Shown here one piece after another: positions 43,335 to 51,749 of a stretch of 64,000 bases of DNA. Source of the DNA: Dyella lipolytica (GTDB lineage: Bacteria > Pseudomonadota > Gammaproteobacteria > Xanthomonadales > Rhodanobacteraceae). The notes below the pieces were generated by a model. That model saw only the letters and a list, made by a program, of their open reading frames with translations. It did no database searches and was not told the origin of the DNA. The position numbers and the translations under genes are program-made. The first letter of the stretch is position 1. Every line of letters starts with the position of its first letter. The stretch covers positions 614,625 through 678,624 of the forward strand of contig NZ_BSNQ01000003.1 of NCBI RefSeq assembly GCF_030160075.1. The letters are read 5' to 3'.

Positions 43335-44981
43335 GTGAACGCCAAAGTCGACAAACAGGCCGGAAAGATTGCACTGGAAAGCATGCTGGTAGACGTGCAG
43401 AAACTGCTGGATGCCTACACCGATCTGCGCCCGGACCCCGCCGAAGTCTCTCAGCGCGTGGCCTTCGGCACCTCCGGTCATCGCGGCTCCTCGTTCGACC
43501 GCAGCTTCAACGAATGGCATGTGCTGGCCATCACCCAGGGCATCTGCGACTACCGCCGGCACAAAGGTATCGACGGTCCCTTGTTTATCGGCATCGATAC
43601 GCATGCGCTTTCGCGGCCGGCATTCGAGAGTGCGCTGGAAGTGTTGGTCGCCAACGATGTGCAGGTGATGGTTTCCGCCGGCGACGAATTCACGCCGACG
43701 CCCGCTATTTCGCACGCCATCATCGTTTACAACCGTGGCCGCAAGGATGGGTTGGCCGACGGTATCGTGATTACGCCATCGCACAATCCACCCGACAACG
43801 GCGGTTTCAAATACAACCCGCCCAATGGCGGACCCGCCGAAACCGACGTTACCGGCTGGATCCAGCAACGCGCCAACGAGCTGTTGTCGAACCAACTAAG
43901 CGGCGTCAAGCGCATGAGTTTTGCGCAAGCCCGACACTCGAGCCGGGTGCACGAACACGACTACCTCACCCACTATGTCGAAGATCTGAAGAACATCATC
44001 GACTTCGATGTGATCCGCCATGCCGGCGTGCATATGGCGGTCGATCCGCTCGGTGGCGCCGGCGTGCACTACTGGCAGCCGATCGCACAGCGCTATGGCA
44101 TCGACCTTACTGTCGTCAGCCAGACTGTCGATCCCACCTTCCGCTTCATGACGGTGGATTGGGATGGAAAGATCCGCATGGATCCTTCGTCGCCTTATGC
44201 CATGCAGCGCCTGATCGGGCTGAGAGATCAGTATGACGTTGCCTTCGCCTGCGATACCGATCACGACCGTCACGGCGTGGTGGCGCGCAGCTGTGGATTG
44301 ATGCTGCCGAACAACTATCTGTCCGTGATGGTCGACTACCTCTATCGCCACCGCCCGCAATGGAGTGACAAAGCGGGCGTCGGTAAAACCGTCGTCAGCA
44401 GCTCGTTGATCGACAGAGTGGCCCAGCGACTTGGCCGTACCCTCTATGAAGTGCCGGTGGGCTTCAAGTGGTTCGCCGATGGGTTGTTCGAAGGCTCGCT
44501 GGGTTTCGGCTGCGAGGAAAGCGCCGGTGCATCGATGTTGCGTCACAATGGCTGCGTCTGGACTACGGACAAGGACGGTATCGTGCCGGCGCTGCTCTCC
44601 GCAGAGATGACTGCGCGAACTGGCAAGGATCCGGGCCAACTCTTCGCGGAATTGACCGATGCGCTCGGCAAGCCGTATTCCAGTCGTATCGATGCGCCCG
44701 CCAATGCGCAGCAGAAAGCGAAGCTTTCGAAGCTGTCGCCGCAGCAGCTGCAAAGTCAGCAGCTGGCTGGTGAAAAGATCGAGCTCGTGCTCGATCGCGC
44801 GCCCGGCAACCATGCCGCCATCGGCGGTATCAAGGTGATAGCGGCCAACGGCTGGTTTGCCGCGCGCCCGTCGGGTACCGAGGAGATCTACAAGATCTAC
44901 GGCGAGAGCTTCACGAGCGAGGCGCATTTGCAGGCGATCTTGCAGGAAGCGCAGAAGATCGTGGATGCAGCTCTCATTTAA
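43335..44981 (+). CDS. pgm: Phosphoglucomutase (alpha-D-glucose specific)
   Basis: A 548-residue enzyme that interconverts glucose-6-phosphate and glucose-1-phosphate, the precursor of UDP-glucose for the upstream glucan synthase. It aligns along its whole length with E. coli Pgm (546): VAFGTSGHRGSS, the catalytic serine loop ADGIVITPSHNPPDNGGFKY, the metal site FACDTDHDRHGVV, the sugar site GFGCEESAGASML and the phosphate site AARPSGTEEIYKIY. GTG 43335 is chosen because it yields the family length and has GAGGG about 11 bases upstream; the frame is open further up but overlaps the HAD gene. It likely shares the glucan operon. Confidence 0.95.
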   Translation: MNAKVDKQAGKIALESMLVDVQKLLDAYTDLRPDPAEVSQRVAFGTSGHRGSSFDRSFNEWHVLAITQGICDYRRHKGIDGPLFIGIDTHALSRPAFESALEVLVANDVQVMVSAGDEFTPTPAISHAIIVYNRGRKDGLADGIVITPSHNPPDNGGFKYNPPNGGPAETDVTGWIQQRANELLSNQLSGVKRMSFAQARHSSRVHEHDYLTHYVEDLKNIIDFDVIRHAGVHMAVDPLGGAGVHYWQPIAQRYGIDLTVVSQTVDPTFRFMTVDWDGKIRMDPSSPYAMQRLIGLRDQYDVAFACDTDHDRHGVVARSCGLMLPNNYLSVMVDYLYRHRPQWSDKAGVGKTVVSSSLIDRVAQRLGRTLYEVPVGFKWFADGLFEGSLGFGCEESAGASMLRHNGCVWTTDKDGIVPALLSAEMTARTGKDPGQLFAELTDALGKPYSSRIDAPANAQQKAKLSKLSPQQLQSQQLAGEKIELVLDRAPGNHAAIGGIKVIAANGWFAARPSGTEEIYKIYGESFTSEAHLQAILQEAQKIVDAALI

Positions 44982-44984
44982 AAA

Positions 44985-45027
44985 GTTATATATAACATAT
45001 AGTTATAATACATAATTAAAGTTATTC
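44985..45027. promoter_or_regulatory. AT-rich block with GTTAT repeats after pgm
   Basis: Right after the pgm stop there is a 12-bp perfect palindrome GTTATATATAAC (44985-44996), then two more GTTAT copies at about 45002 and 45021 in an AT-rich run within otherwise GC-rich DNA. A terminator would normally need a GC stem, so a promoter upstream element or operator for the oxygenase gene at 45160 is more likely. No known consensus fits. Confidence 0.35.
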
Positions 45028-45159
45028 ATTGCCCGCTGGCAACGGCGCCGGGCAGGGCTCCGCCAGGTCGCAAATCCGTCGACAGTATCCACATCATCGT
45101 TTCAGGGCCTGCGCTAAGCTCGTCAACGTGTTTGCCTAGCAAGATCAACGAGGGGTGTC

Positions 45160-46182
45160 ATGGCTCATGTCGAATTGAGGCCGGTTGTCCACGTCGATAA
45201 CGAGTGGCGCCGTTGGATTGCCGAAAACCTGCTGCTGGGTGGTCCGCCGCAGGGCATTTACGAGCAGATGCTCCGCGCCGGTATTCCGCACGAGGAAGCC
45301 GTGCACGAACTTCAGCAGGCGCTGGCGAGCCCCTATCTACTGGGCGCGCAACGGCTGAAGAACCGCCTCGCCAAGCATGACTGGGTGCTCGACAACCAGC
45401 GCCGGATGAATCGTCTGCGCGACGCGGAGGTACCGCGGCGCCACAAGTTGTCGCGCGCAGAATTCCTCGACGCGTATTACTCCGCGGGCCGTCCGGTCAT
45501 CATCACCGGCATGATGGAAGATTGGCCGGCGATGACGAAGTGGGGACTCGACTACTTCAAGGATCGTTGCGGCGACCGTGAGGTGGAAATCCAGTTCGGC
45601 CGCGATGCCGATGACCAGTACGAACTGCGCAAGACAGCGCATCGCAAGACCATGTTGTTCGGCGACTATGTCGAACTGGTGCGCAACGCCGGGCGCAGCA
45701 ACGATTTCTATATGACGGCGTACAACGAAGGACTGAATCGCACGGCGCTAGCCGAGTTATGGCAGGACATCGTGCAGATTCCCGAGTATTTGACCAGTGA
45801 AGGCTCTACGCAGGGATTCCTGTGGTTCGGGCCGCCCGGCACGATCACGCCGTTCCATCACGACCTCACCAACAACTTTATGGCGCAGGTGTTAGGGCGC
45901 AAGCGCGTATTGCTGATGCCTGCTTGCGAGGTGGGTCATGTGTACAACCACGAGCATTGCTTTACGCATGTGGATGGACGGCAGATCGATCTTGAACGTT
46001 ATCCGCGCATGCACGATGTGCAGGTTCTTTCCTGTACGCTGAATCCTGGCGAGGTGCTGTTTCTTCCGGTCGGCTGCTGGCACTTCGTCGAAGGTCTGGA
46101 TACTTCGGTGACGGTGTCGTTTACCAATTTTCTTTGGGACAACGATTTCACCGCCGAGTATCCGCAGCAGCAGGCGTTCTGA
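45160..46182 (+). CDS. JmjC/cupin-8 type Fe(II)/2-oxoglutarate oxygenase-like protein
   Basis: A 340-residue soluble protein. Residues ~1-85 form a helical head (AGIPHEEAVHELQQALASPY), then a cupin-like domain. Candidate iron ligands are the His/Asp set in GTITPFHHDLTNNFMAQVLG and the distal His in LPVGCWHFVEGLD, and a Lys in RKRVLLMP may bind 2-oxoglutarate. KLSRAEFLDAYYSAGRPVII and GMMEDWPAMTKW are typical of the cupin_8 family, whose members hydroxylate protein or peptide side chains. Substrate unknown. GAGGGG stands 5 bases before the ATG. It is a single-gene unit. Confidence 0.85.
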   Translation: MAHVELRPVVHVDNEWRRWIAENLLLGGPPQGIYEQMLRAGIPHEEAVHELQQALASPYLLGAQRLKNRLAKHDWVLDNQRRMNRLRDAEVPRRHKLSRAEFLDAYYSAGRPVIITGMMEDWPAMTKWGLDYFKDRCGDREVEIQFGRDADDQYELRKTAHRKTMLFGDYVELVRNAGRSNDFYMTAYNEGLNRTALAELWQDIVQIPEYLTSEGSTQGFLWFGPPGTITPFHHDLTNNFMAQVLGRKRVLLMPACEVGHVYNHEHCFTHVDGRQIDLERYPRMHDVQVLSCTLNPGEVLFLPVGCWHFVEGLDTSVTVSFTNFLWDNDFTAEYPQQQAF

Positions 46183-46209
46183 ACGGTGGCGTTGTCGTAC
46201 CAACGCCAA

Positions 46210-46590
46210 CTAAGCGTTCTTCTCTTTCGAGAAGTACGCAAATAAGGCTACGATAACTACTCGAGCGGCAGCATTGCCCAGAATGACAGCACTCGCACCG
46301 CGAGCATAGGCATAGGCTTCGAGCACACCGGACGATCCGTGGAAGGCCATGCAGCTCCAGGCGACAAGCCGGAGCGCTTGCGGGTCCGTCAAGCGACTAC
46401 CGCCAAACGACAGGACGGCTATGCCGAATTCTGCGCCTGCGAGTAGATACGCGATCACATGAGCGTTTTGTTCGAGATGGATCCCGATGATGCTTGGGAT
46501 CAGGCTGGGAGCGATCACCAACACGACGGCAGCGGCCAGGGTGACCAGCCCGTGCGCGATGAGCAGCGTGCGCAGCCCTTTGTAGTTCAT
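46210..46590 (-). CDS. Small inner-membrane protein of unknown function
   Basis: A 126-residue protein with about four hydrophobic helices: ~9-30 (LIAHGLVTLAAAVVLVIAP), ~43-60 (VIAYLLAGAEFGIAVLSFG), ~72-90 and ~100-118 (VILGNAAARVVIVALFAYF). The charged tail SKEKNA is cytoplasmic by the positive-inside rule. It is similar in style to DUF4345-like small membrane proteins, but I cannot assign a family. A GGAGG site precedes the ATG. It is divergent from the flavin monooxygenase gene. Confidence 0.72.
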   Translation of the reverse strand: MNYKGLRTLLIAHGLVTLAAAVVLVIAPSLIPSIIGIHLEQNAHVIAYLLAGAEFGIAVLSFGGSRLTDPQALRLVAWSCMAFHGSSGVLEAYAYARGASAVILGNAAARVVIVALFAYFSKEKNA

Positions 46591-46741
46591 ATCCTCCGTT
46601 CCCCTTTCCCGTGTTGTCTAGCGTCCGCCATCGCAACGCGGGAGGCAAGCGGCAGCTTTTTTTCAAAAAGCGGCCAACGCCATCTCTCTGGAAATTACGA
46701 CGCAGGCCCCCACATAGAGGCTACGTTAACGAGGACGCCAC

Positions 46742-47740
46742 ATGATTCCCTTTTCTGTACTCGATCTCGCACCAGTCACTGAAGGGAACACGCCCACGCA
46801 AGCCTTCGCCAATACGCTGGACCTTGCGCAATGGACCGAGAACCTCGGTTACCAGCGCTACTGGCTCGCCGAACACCACAACATGCCAGGTATCGCCAGC
46901 GCGGCGACGGCTGTGCTGATCGGGCATGTGGCCGGCGGAACGTCGCGGATCAGAGTAGGGGCGGGCGGCATCATGCTGCCCAATCATGCGCCGCTGCAGG
47001 TGGCGGAACAGTTCGGCACGCTGGCGTCGCTGTATCCGGGACGCATCGATCTTGGCTTGGGCCGCGCGCCGGGCACGGATCAGGCGACGGCACGCGCTTT
47101 GCGGCGTTACTACGACGGTGCGGAAACATTTCCAAACGATGTGCAAGAACTGCTCGCGTTCTTCGAGCCGGCGTCGCCTGGCCAGGCAGTGCGCGCAGTT
47201 CCCGGCGCCGGTGTGGATGTGCCGGTGTGGTTGCTCGGTTCCAGTCTCTTCAGCGCGCAGCTTTCGGCGGCGCTCGGTCTGCCATTTGCCTTTGCGTCGC
47301 ATTTCGCGCCGGACGCGATGGACGAAGCCTTGATGCTTTACCGTCGCGATTTCAAACCCTCCGCGCGTTTGAGCCAGCCCTACGCGATGCTCGGTGTAAA
47401 CGTCGTTGCCAGCGAAACCGACCGCGAGGCAAAACGCTTGTTCACTACGCAGCAGCAAAGCTTTATCAATCTGCGGCGCGGCCGACCGGGATTGATCCCG
47501 CCGCCGATCGACGATATCGAAACCTATTGGACGCCCACTGAGCGGTACGGTGTCGAGCGGGCACTGGCCTGCGCCATCGTCGGTGACGCCGACACAGTGC
47601 GGGAGGGGTTGGCCGCATTCATCGCGCGGCATCGTCCGGATGAGTTGATGCTGACGACTAACGTCTTCGACCATGCGGCGCGAAAGCGTTCGTTCGAATT
47701 GGCCGCACAAGCGCGTCTACAGTTGGCGGCGGACGCCTAG
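46742..47740 (+). CDS. yhbW: YhbW-like LLM-class flavin-dependent monooxygenase
   Basis: A 332-residue bacterial luciferase-like oxidoreductase. It is close to E. coli Yhb[73 protein letters not shown], and [20 protein letters not shown] are all kept. These form the FMN-binding TIM barrel of the family; the true substrate is unknown in YhbW as well. GAGGACG lies before ATG 46742. It stands alone; the next gene is a MarR regulator 123 bases away. Confidence 0.9.
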   Translation: MIPFSVLDLAPVTEGNTPTQAFANTLDLAQWTENLGYQRYWLAEHHNMPGIASAATAVLIGHVAGGTSRIRVGAGGIMLPNHAPLQVAEQFGTLASLYPGRIDLGLGRAPGTDQATARALRRYYDGAETFPNDVQELLAFFEPASPGQAVRAVPGAGVDVPVWLLGSSLFSAQLSAALGLPFAFASHFAPDAMDEALMLYRRDFKPSARLSQPYAMLGVNVVASETDREAKRLFTTQQQSFINLRRGRPGLIPPPIDDIETYWTPTERYGVERALACAIVGDADTVREGLAAFIARHRPDELMLTTNVFDHAARKRSFELAAQARLQLAADA

Positions 47741-47833
47741 ACGCCCGTCCAGGCCTCGGCTGCATGCCAGGCCTCGTAAGTTGGCGGCGTGATCGCGAGC
47801 CCGGCGCTACAAATTCATTTACAAATAAATAGT

Positions 47834-47854
47834 ACATTTATATAATAAATGTAA
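47834..47854. promoter_or_regulatory. 21-bp palindromic operator before the marR gene
   Basis: TACATTTAT and ATAAATGTA, separated by ATA, form a perfect dyad that ends 9 bases before the first ATG of the MarR gene. AT-rich 16-21 bp dyads over the promoter are the typical self-binding site of MarR proteins. A looser second half (ATTTACAAATAAAT) lies just upstream at about 47818. Autorepression and control of the efflux genes behind it are inferred. Confidence 0.65.
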
Positions 47855-47863
47855 CTAAACGAC

Positions 47864-48367
47864 ATGGGCCCTCCCATGACCGATTTCGCCTCCACCGAGC
47901 AGCGATTGTCGGTGACCTGTCGCCGCTATCCCGATTTTCCCCGCCGTCCCGGCATCTTGGTGCGCCTGATCACGCACATCTATAAGGCGTTGCACGACGA
48001 GGCGAATGCCTTGCTCAAGCCTTACGGCCTCAATCATCCCGAGTACAACTTGCTGATGATGCTGTACGGTACGACGAGCGGTACGATGTCGCCATCGGAG
48101 CTGGCGGATGTTGCGGGAGAAAAGTCCGCCAACATCACCAGGCTTACCAACGAACTAAGCGAAAAAGGACTGATCTCCCGCAGCGCAAGCGCCGACGACC
48201 GGCGCAAGGTTGAACTCAGCTTGACACCGCAAGGGTTGGCGGCTATCGAAAGTTTACTTCCTGACATCTGCGGGTTGCTGGCGAGGCAGGGACGTCACCT
48301 GACGATCTCTGAGCAGGTTCAGCTCGAAAAGTTGTTGAAGAAGTTCCTGAGCGGATTGGCAGACTGA
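47864..48367 (+). CDS. MarR-family transcriptional regulator of the efflux operon
   Basis: A 167-residue winged-helix regulator (163 if the second ATG at 47876 is used). It has the MarR layout: helices around LVRLITHIYKALHDEANALL, HPEYNLLMMLYG, recognition region MSPSELADVAGEKSANITRL, TNELSEKGLISR and the wing SASADDRRKVELSLTPQG with the conserved DRR. Such proteins usually repress drug or aromatic-acid exporters until a phenolic ligand binds. A 21-bp operator lies just upstream, and an efflux set begins 13 bases after the stop, so one transcript is likely. The ligand cannot be read from sequence. Confidence 0.92.
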   Translation: MGPPMTDFASTEQRLSVTCRRYPDFPRRPGILVRLITHIYKALHDEANALLKPYGLNHPEYNLLMMLYGTTSGTMSPSELADVAGEKSANITRLTNELSEKGLISRSASADDRRKVELSLTPQGLAAIESLLPDICGLLARQGRHLTISEQVQLEKLLKKFLSGLAD

Positions 48368-48380
48368 GGCCGTCACCGTC

Positions 48381-50507
48381 ATGTCCGTAACCGACGTCAA
48401 TGCAGTGACGCCTACGACGCGTGAAATTGTCGTGGCGAGCTTGCGCGCCGAATCCGACACGTGGCTGTTCGTGGCCAAGACTCTGCTGGCATTCTTCATT
48501 ACCGGTTGGATCGCCATGCGTGTGGCGCTGCCGCAGCCGTCCACGGCAATGATAACGACCATCATCGTTGCCAACCGCCAGTCGGGCATGGTGCTGGCCA
48601 AGAGTTTCTATCGGGCGATCGGCACGCTTTGCGGTGCCTCGGCCGCACTCTTGATTGTCGCGCTCTTTCCGCAACAGCGCGTGCTGTTTCTTGCTGCGCT
48701 GTCGCTGTGGGTAGGTATTTGCTCCGGCGGCGCAGCGCTGTACCGCAACTTCAAATCCTATGCATTCGTGCTTAGTGGCTATACGGCGGCCATCGTTGCA
48801 CTACCGGTGATCGACCATCCGCCCGATGTATTCGATTCAGCGGTTGCACGCATCAGCGAAGTGCTTCTGGGGATCACGGTTTCCGGTGTCGTCAGCGACG
48901 TTGTATTTCCGGTTCACATTCGCGAGGTGTTGCGCCGGACGGCACGCGACCAGTTTGCGCATTTCATACAGTTCGTTCAGCGGACCATGTGCGGTCGCAT
49001 CGCGCGGAGCGATATCGAAAATGCTCACCTGCGCTTTGTGCGCGATGCGGTGACTCTGGAAGATTTGCGCAGCTCGGTGATCTTCGAAAATCCGGAGGCA
49101 CGCGCTCGCAGTGGCCATATGTTGCTCCTCAATCAGCGCTTCATGGCCGCTTCGACCAGCCTGCAATCGCTGCATCACCTCATCAATCGCCTGAAGCGAA
49201 ACGGACACGAGGTACCGGCCCAGGCACTGATTGCCCTCTACAACCCGATTGCCGTCGCGCTGGATACCCCGGTCGATCCGGCCATGCCCGCCATTGCATT
49301 GTTGCCGCAACTGGAAGCGGCACAACGGACCATGGACGCACAGGCACAGGTTGTACGCGGCAGCCTGGCAGCCGAAAGCGACGTGCGCGACTTCGATACC
49401 GGCGCCAATCTGATTCACCGCTTTGCCGAAGAGCTCCATGCATACGTCGATACCGCGGCGCTGTTGCAGACACCGGGCGGCATACCCGGTTCGGCCGAAC
49501 GAGTGCGTTTTACGCGCGGCAACGATTTCTACAGCGCCGGACTTGCCACGTTGCGCACGACCATGACCATGGCATTGCTGTCGATATTCTGGATTACATC
49601 CGCGTGGCCCTTCGGCCCTTCGGCGATGCTTCTGGCTACCGTATTCGCAGGTTTGTTCGCGGCAATACCGAATCCGACCAGGGCTCTTAAAGCGACGTTC
49701 GTGGGTGTTTTCATGGGCATAACGGCCAGTTTCATTTGCCAGTTCGTCGTGCTTCCGAACATGGATGGCTATGGTCTGTTCGTCGCCGGTTGCATACCTT
49801 GTCTGATGGTGGGTGTGGCGATGATGGCTTGGCCGCCACTGGCAGTTGTCGGTACGGGATATACGCTGGGTTTCGCCATCACCCTCGTTGCGAAGAACGA
49901 GATGGTGTTCGATATCGTGCACTTCACGAACGATGCGATCGCGGACTTGATAGGTCTTGGCGCCGCGATGGTTGCATTTGTCTTTGTGCCATCAACGTTC
50001 GGAACGCCCTGGTTCCGCCGTCATCAGTTCGAACTGCTGCGCCGACAGGTGAGCATGGCGGCGGAAGCACCGCTGCCAGGTCTTCGTCATCGCTTCGAGA
50101 GTGTGAATCACGATCTTTTCGGTCAAATCGTGGCGCAGACCGAACGTGGCAGCAAGGATTCCAGGTCCTTGTTTGCCTGGGCGCTTGCGGTAAACGAAAC
50201 CGGCCGCGCAGTGATCCAGTTGCGCAGCGATATGTCGGAAAGCCAATGGTCCGACGATATCCACAGCACCATCGATGCGACGATTCACGCACTTGCGCAG
50301 CTTTACGAACAACCCAGCGCCGCCCGTTATCTGCAAGCGCGCGATGCCATCAGGGCGGCGATCGACCAAGCCGGAAAACTCGGCATGGCTCGTCCGCTGC
50401 TCGACCATTTGAATCTGCTTCGCATGGCGTTGCTCGATGAACAATCCGTGCTGGCCGAATACATGCCACCAGGAGCCCATGCCGCAGGAGTGAGCCATGC
50501 CACGTGA
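48381..50507 (+). CDS. FUSC-family (AaeB-like) aromatic acid or drug exporter
   Basis: A 708-residue inner-membrane pump component. It has two membrane blocks, about residues 30-165 (TLLAFFITGWIAMRVALPQP, ALLIVALFPQQRVLFLAALS, FVLSGYTAAIVALPVID) and 390-535 (TMTMALLSIFWITSAWPFGP, CIPCLMVGVAMMAWPPLAVV), each followed by a soluble helical part: the duplicated FUSC/YccS/AaeB layout. AaeB uses the proton gradient to export p-hydroxybenzoate-like acids. It overlaps the DUF1656 gene by 11 bases, and the HlyD adaptor and outer-membrane factor follow, forming a complete envelope-spanning path. Confidence 0.88.
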   Translation: MSVTDVNAVTPTTREIVVASLRAESDTWLFVAKTLLAFFITGWIAMRVALPQPSTAMITTIIVANRQSGMVLAKSFYRAIGTLCGASAALLIVALFPQQRVLFLAALSLWVGICSGGAALYRNFKSYAFVLSGYTAAIVALPVIDHPPDVFDSAVARISEVLLGITVSGVVSDVVFPVHIREVLRRTARDQFAHFIQFVQRTMCGRIARSDIENAHLRFVRDAVTLEDLRSSVIFENPEARARSGHMLLLNQRFMAASTSLQSLHHLINRLKRNGHEVPAQALIALYNPIAVALDTPVDPAMPAIALLPQLEAAQRTMDAQAQVVRGSLAAESDVRDFDTGANLIHRFAEELHAYVDTAALLQTPGGIPGSAERVRFTRGNDFYSAGLATLRTTMTMALLSIFWITSAWPFGPSAMLLATVFAGLFAAIPNPTRALKATFVGVFMGITASFICQFVVLPNMDGYGLFVAGCIPCLMVGVAMMAWPPLAVVGTGYTLGFAITLVAKNEMVFDIVHFTNDAIADLIGLGAAMVAFVFVPSTFGTPWFRRHQFELLRRQVSMAAEAPLPGLRHRFESVNHDLFGQIVAQTERGSKDSRSLFAWALAVNETGRAVIQLRSDMSESQWSDDIHSTIDATIHALAQLYEQPSAARYLQARDAIRAAIDQAGKLGMARPLLDHLNLLRMALLDEQSVLAEYMPPGAHAAGVSHAT

Positions 50508-50694
50508 AATTGCTTTGGGTGGTGCATTCGCGCCGGGGCTACTGGTGTGGTTCGTGATATCGGTGGGGCTGTTGTTGCTCATCGATACGGTGATCGGCCG
50601 TTTCGGTCTGTATCGCTTTGTCTGGCATCCGGCATTGTTCCGGCTGGCGCTCATGGTCTGCATTTTCGGCAGCATTGCGCTGCTGCTCTATTGA
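50497..50694 (+). CDS. aaeX: DUF1656 small membrane protein (AaeX-like)
   Basis: A 65-residue protein with two hydrophobic helices (PGLLVWFVISVGLLLLIDTV and ALMVCIFGSIALLLY) and the DUF1656 motif of GRFGLYRFVWHPALFRLAL between them. It is always found beside AaeAB-type pumps; its exact job is unknown. AGGAGTGAG gives a strong ribosome site inside the end of the FUSC gene. It lies 25 bases before the HlyD adaptor gene. Confidence 0.9.
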   Translation: MPREIALGGAFAPGLLVWFVISVGLLLLIDTVIGRFGLYRFVWHPALFRLALMVCIFGSIALLLY

Positions 50695-50719
50695 TGGCGA
50701 AGATTTCACACCAAACCTT

Positions 50720-51742
50720 ATGAAAATTGCCCTTTATATCCGCGTTGCTCTCACTGCCATCGTGTTGCTGCTCGCCGTGCTTATCGCGCACGCACTGTGG
50801 AAGCACTACATGTATTCGCCCTGGACGCGCGATGGGAGAATACGCGCCTATGTGGTGCGCATCGCACCGGATGTTTCCGGTCTGGTGACCCAGGTGAACG
50901 TCGGCGATAACCAGACGGTGAAGAAGGGCGATGTGTTGTTCGTCGTCGATCATGCGCGTTATCAGGATGCCGTCGATCAGGCCAAGGCGAATCTCGCTGC
51001 AGCGCAGGCCGCAGTGCGCGCGGCTGGCGCCAATATCGATGCGGCCGCGGCCGGCGCAGCACAGAGCAAGTCCAACTTCGATATGTATGCGGCGCAATCT
51101 AAACGTCGCCAGGATTTGGCGGACGTGGTTTCCACAGAAGACCGCGCCAATGCCGTTGCCACCGCGAACGCCGCGCGTGCAGGTGTGAGTCGCGCGCAAG
51201 CGGGGCAAGAACAGGCGCAGGCCGCTCAGCAGCAGGCCATGGCAGCGGTGAAACAGGCGCAGGTCGAGTTGGCTACGGCGCAACTCAATCTGGAGCGTAC
51301 CGAAGTGCGTGCGCCGGTTGACGGCTACGTTACCAACCTGCTTGTACGCGTCGGCGATTACGCCAGCGTCGGTGCGCCGCGCCTCGCGCTGATCGACAGC
51401 GACTCCTACTGGATAGACGGATATTTCGAAGAGACGAAACTGCCGCACCTACATGTAGGTGATCCGGTGGATATCCGTCTGATGAGCGGCGGCGTGCAGC
51501 TGCATGGCACGATTGAGAGCATTGCGCGCGGCATCACCGACGCCGCCAATCCCACCGGGAACGATCTGCTCGCCAATATCAATCCCACGTTCAACTGGGT
51601 GCGTCTAGCGCAAAGGGTGCCGGTGCGGGTGCGTGTCGATGCCGAGCACATGCCGGCTGGAACGGTACTGGTAGCAGGCATGACGGCGACCCTGATTGTG
51701 CATCCGGACGAACATGGCAACGCTGCCGCTGCTTCACGGTGA
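50720..51742 (+). CDS. HlyD-family periplasmic adaptor (AaeA/EmrA-like)
   Basis: A 340-residue membrane fusion protein that joins the FUSC pump to the outer-membrane factor. A signal-anchor helix (VALTAIVLLLAVLIAHALW) is followed by the lipoyl half RIAPDVSGLVTQVNVGDNQT, VKKGDVLFVVDHARYQDAVD, then an Ala/Gln-rich coiled coil (~75-180), the second half-lipoyl ERTEVRAPVDGYVTNLLVRV, and a beta-barrel. These match the HlyD_D23 pattern of AaeA and EmrA. ATG 50720 starts right before KIALYIRVAL; the longer frame is discarded. It ends just before the outer-membrane factor gene. Confidence 0.92.
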   Translation: MKIALYIRVALTAIVLLLAVLIAHALWKHYMYSPWTRDGRIRAYVVRIAPDVSGLVTQVNVGDNQTVKKGDVLFVVDHARYQDAVDQAKANLAAAQAAVRAAGANIDAAAAGAAQSKSNFDMYAAQSKRRQDLADVVSTEDRANAVATANAARAGVSRAQAGQEQAQAAQQQAMAAVKQAQVELATAQLNLERTEVRAPVDGYVTNLLVRVGDYASVGAPRLALIDSDSYWIDGYFEETKLPHLHVGDPVDIRLMSGGVQLHGTIESIARGITDAANPTGNDLLANINPTFNWVRLAQRVPVRVRVDAEHMPAGTVLVAGMTATLIVHPDEHGNAAAASR

Positions 51743-51749
51743 ACGACCG

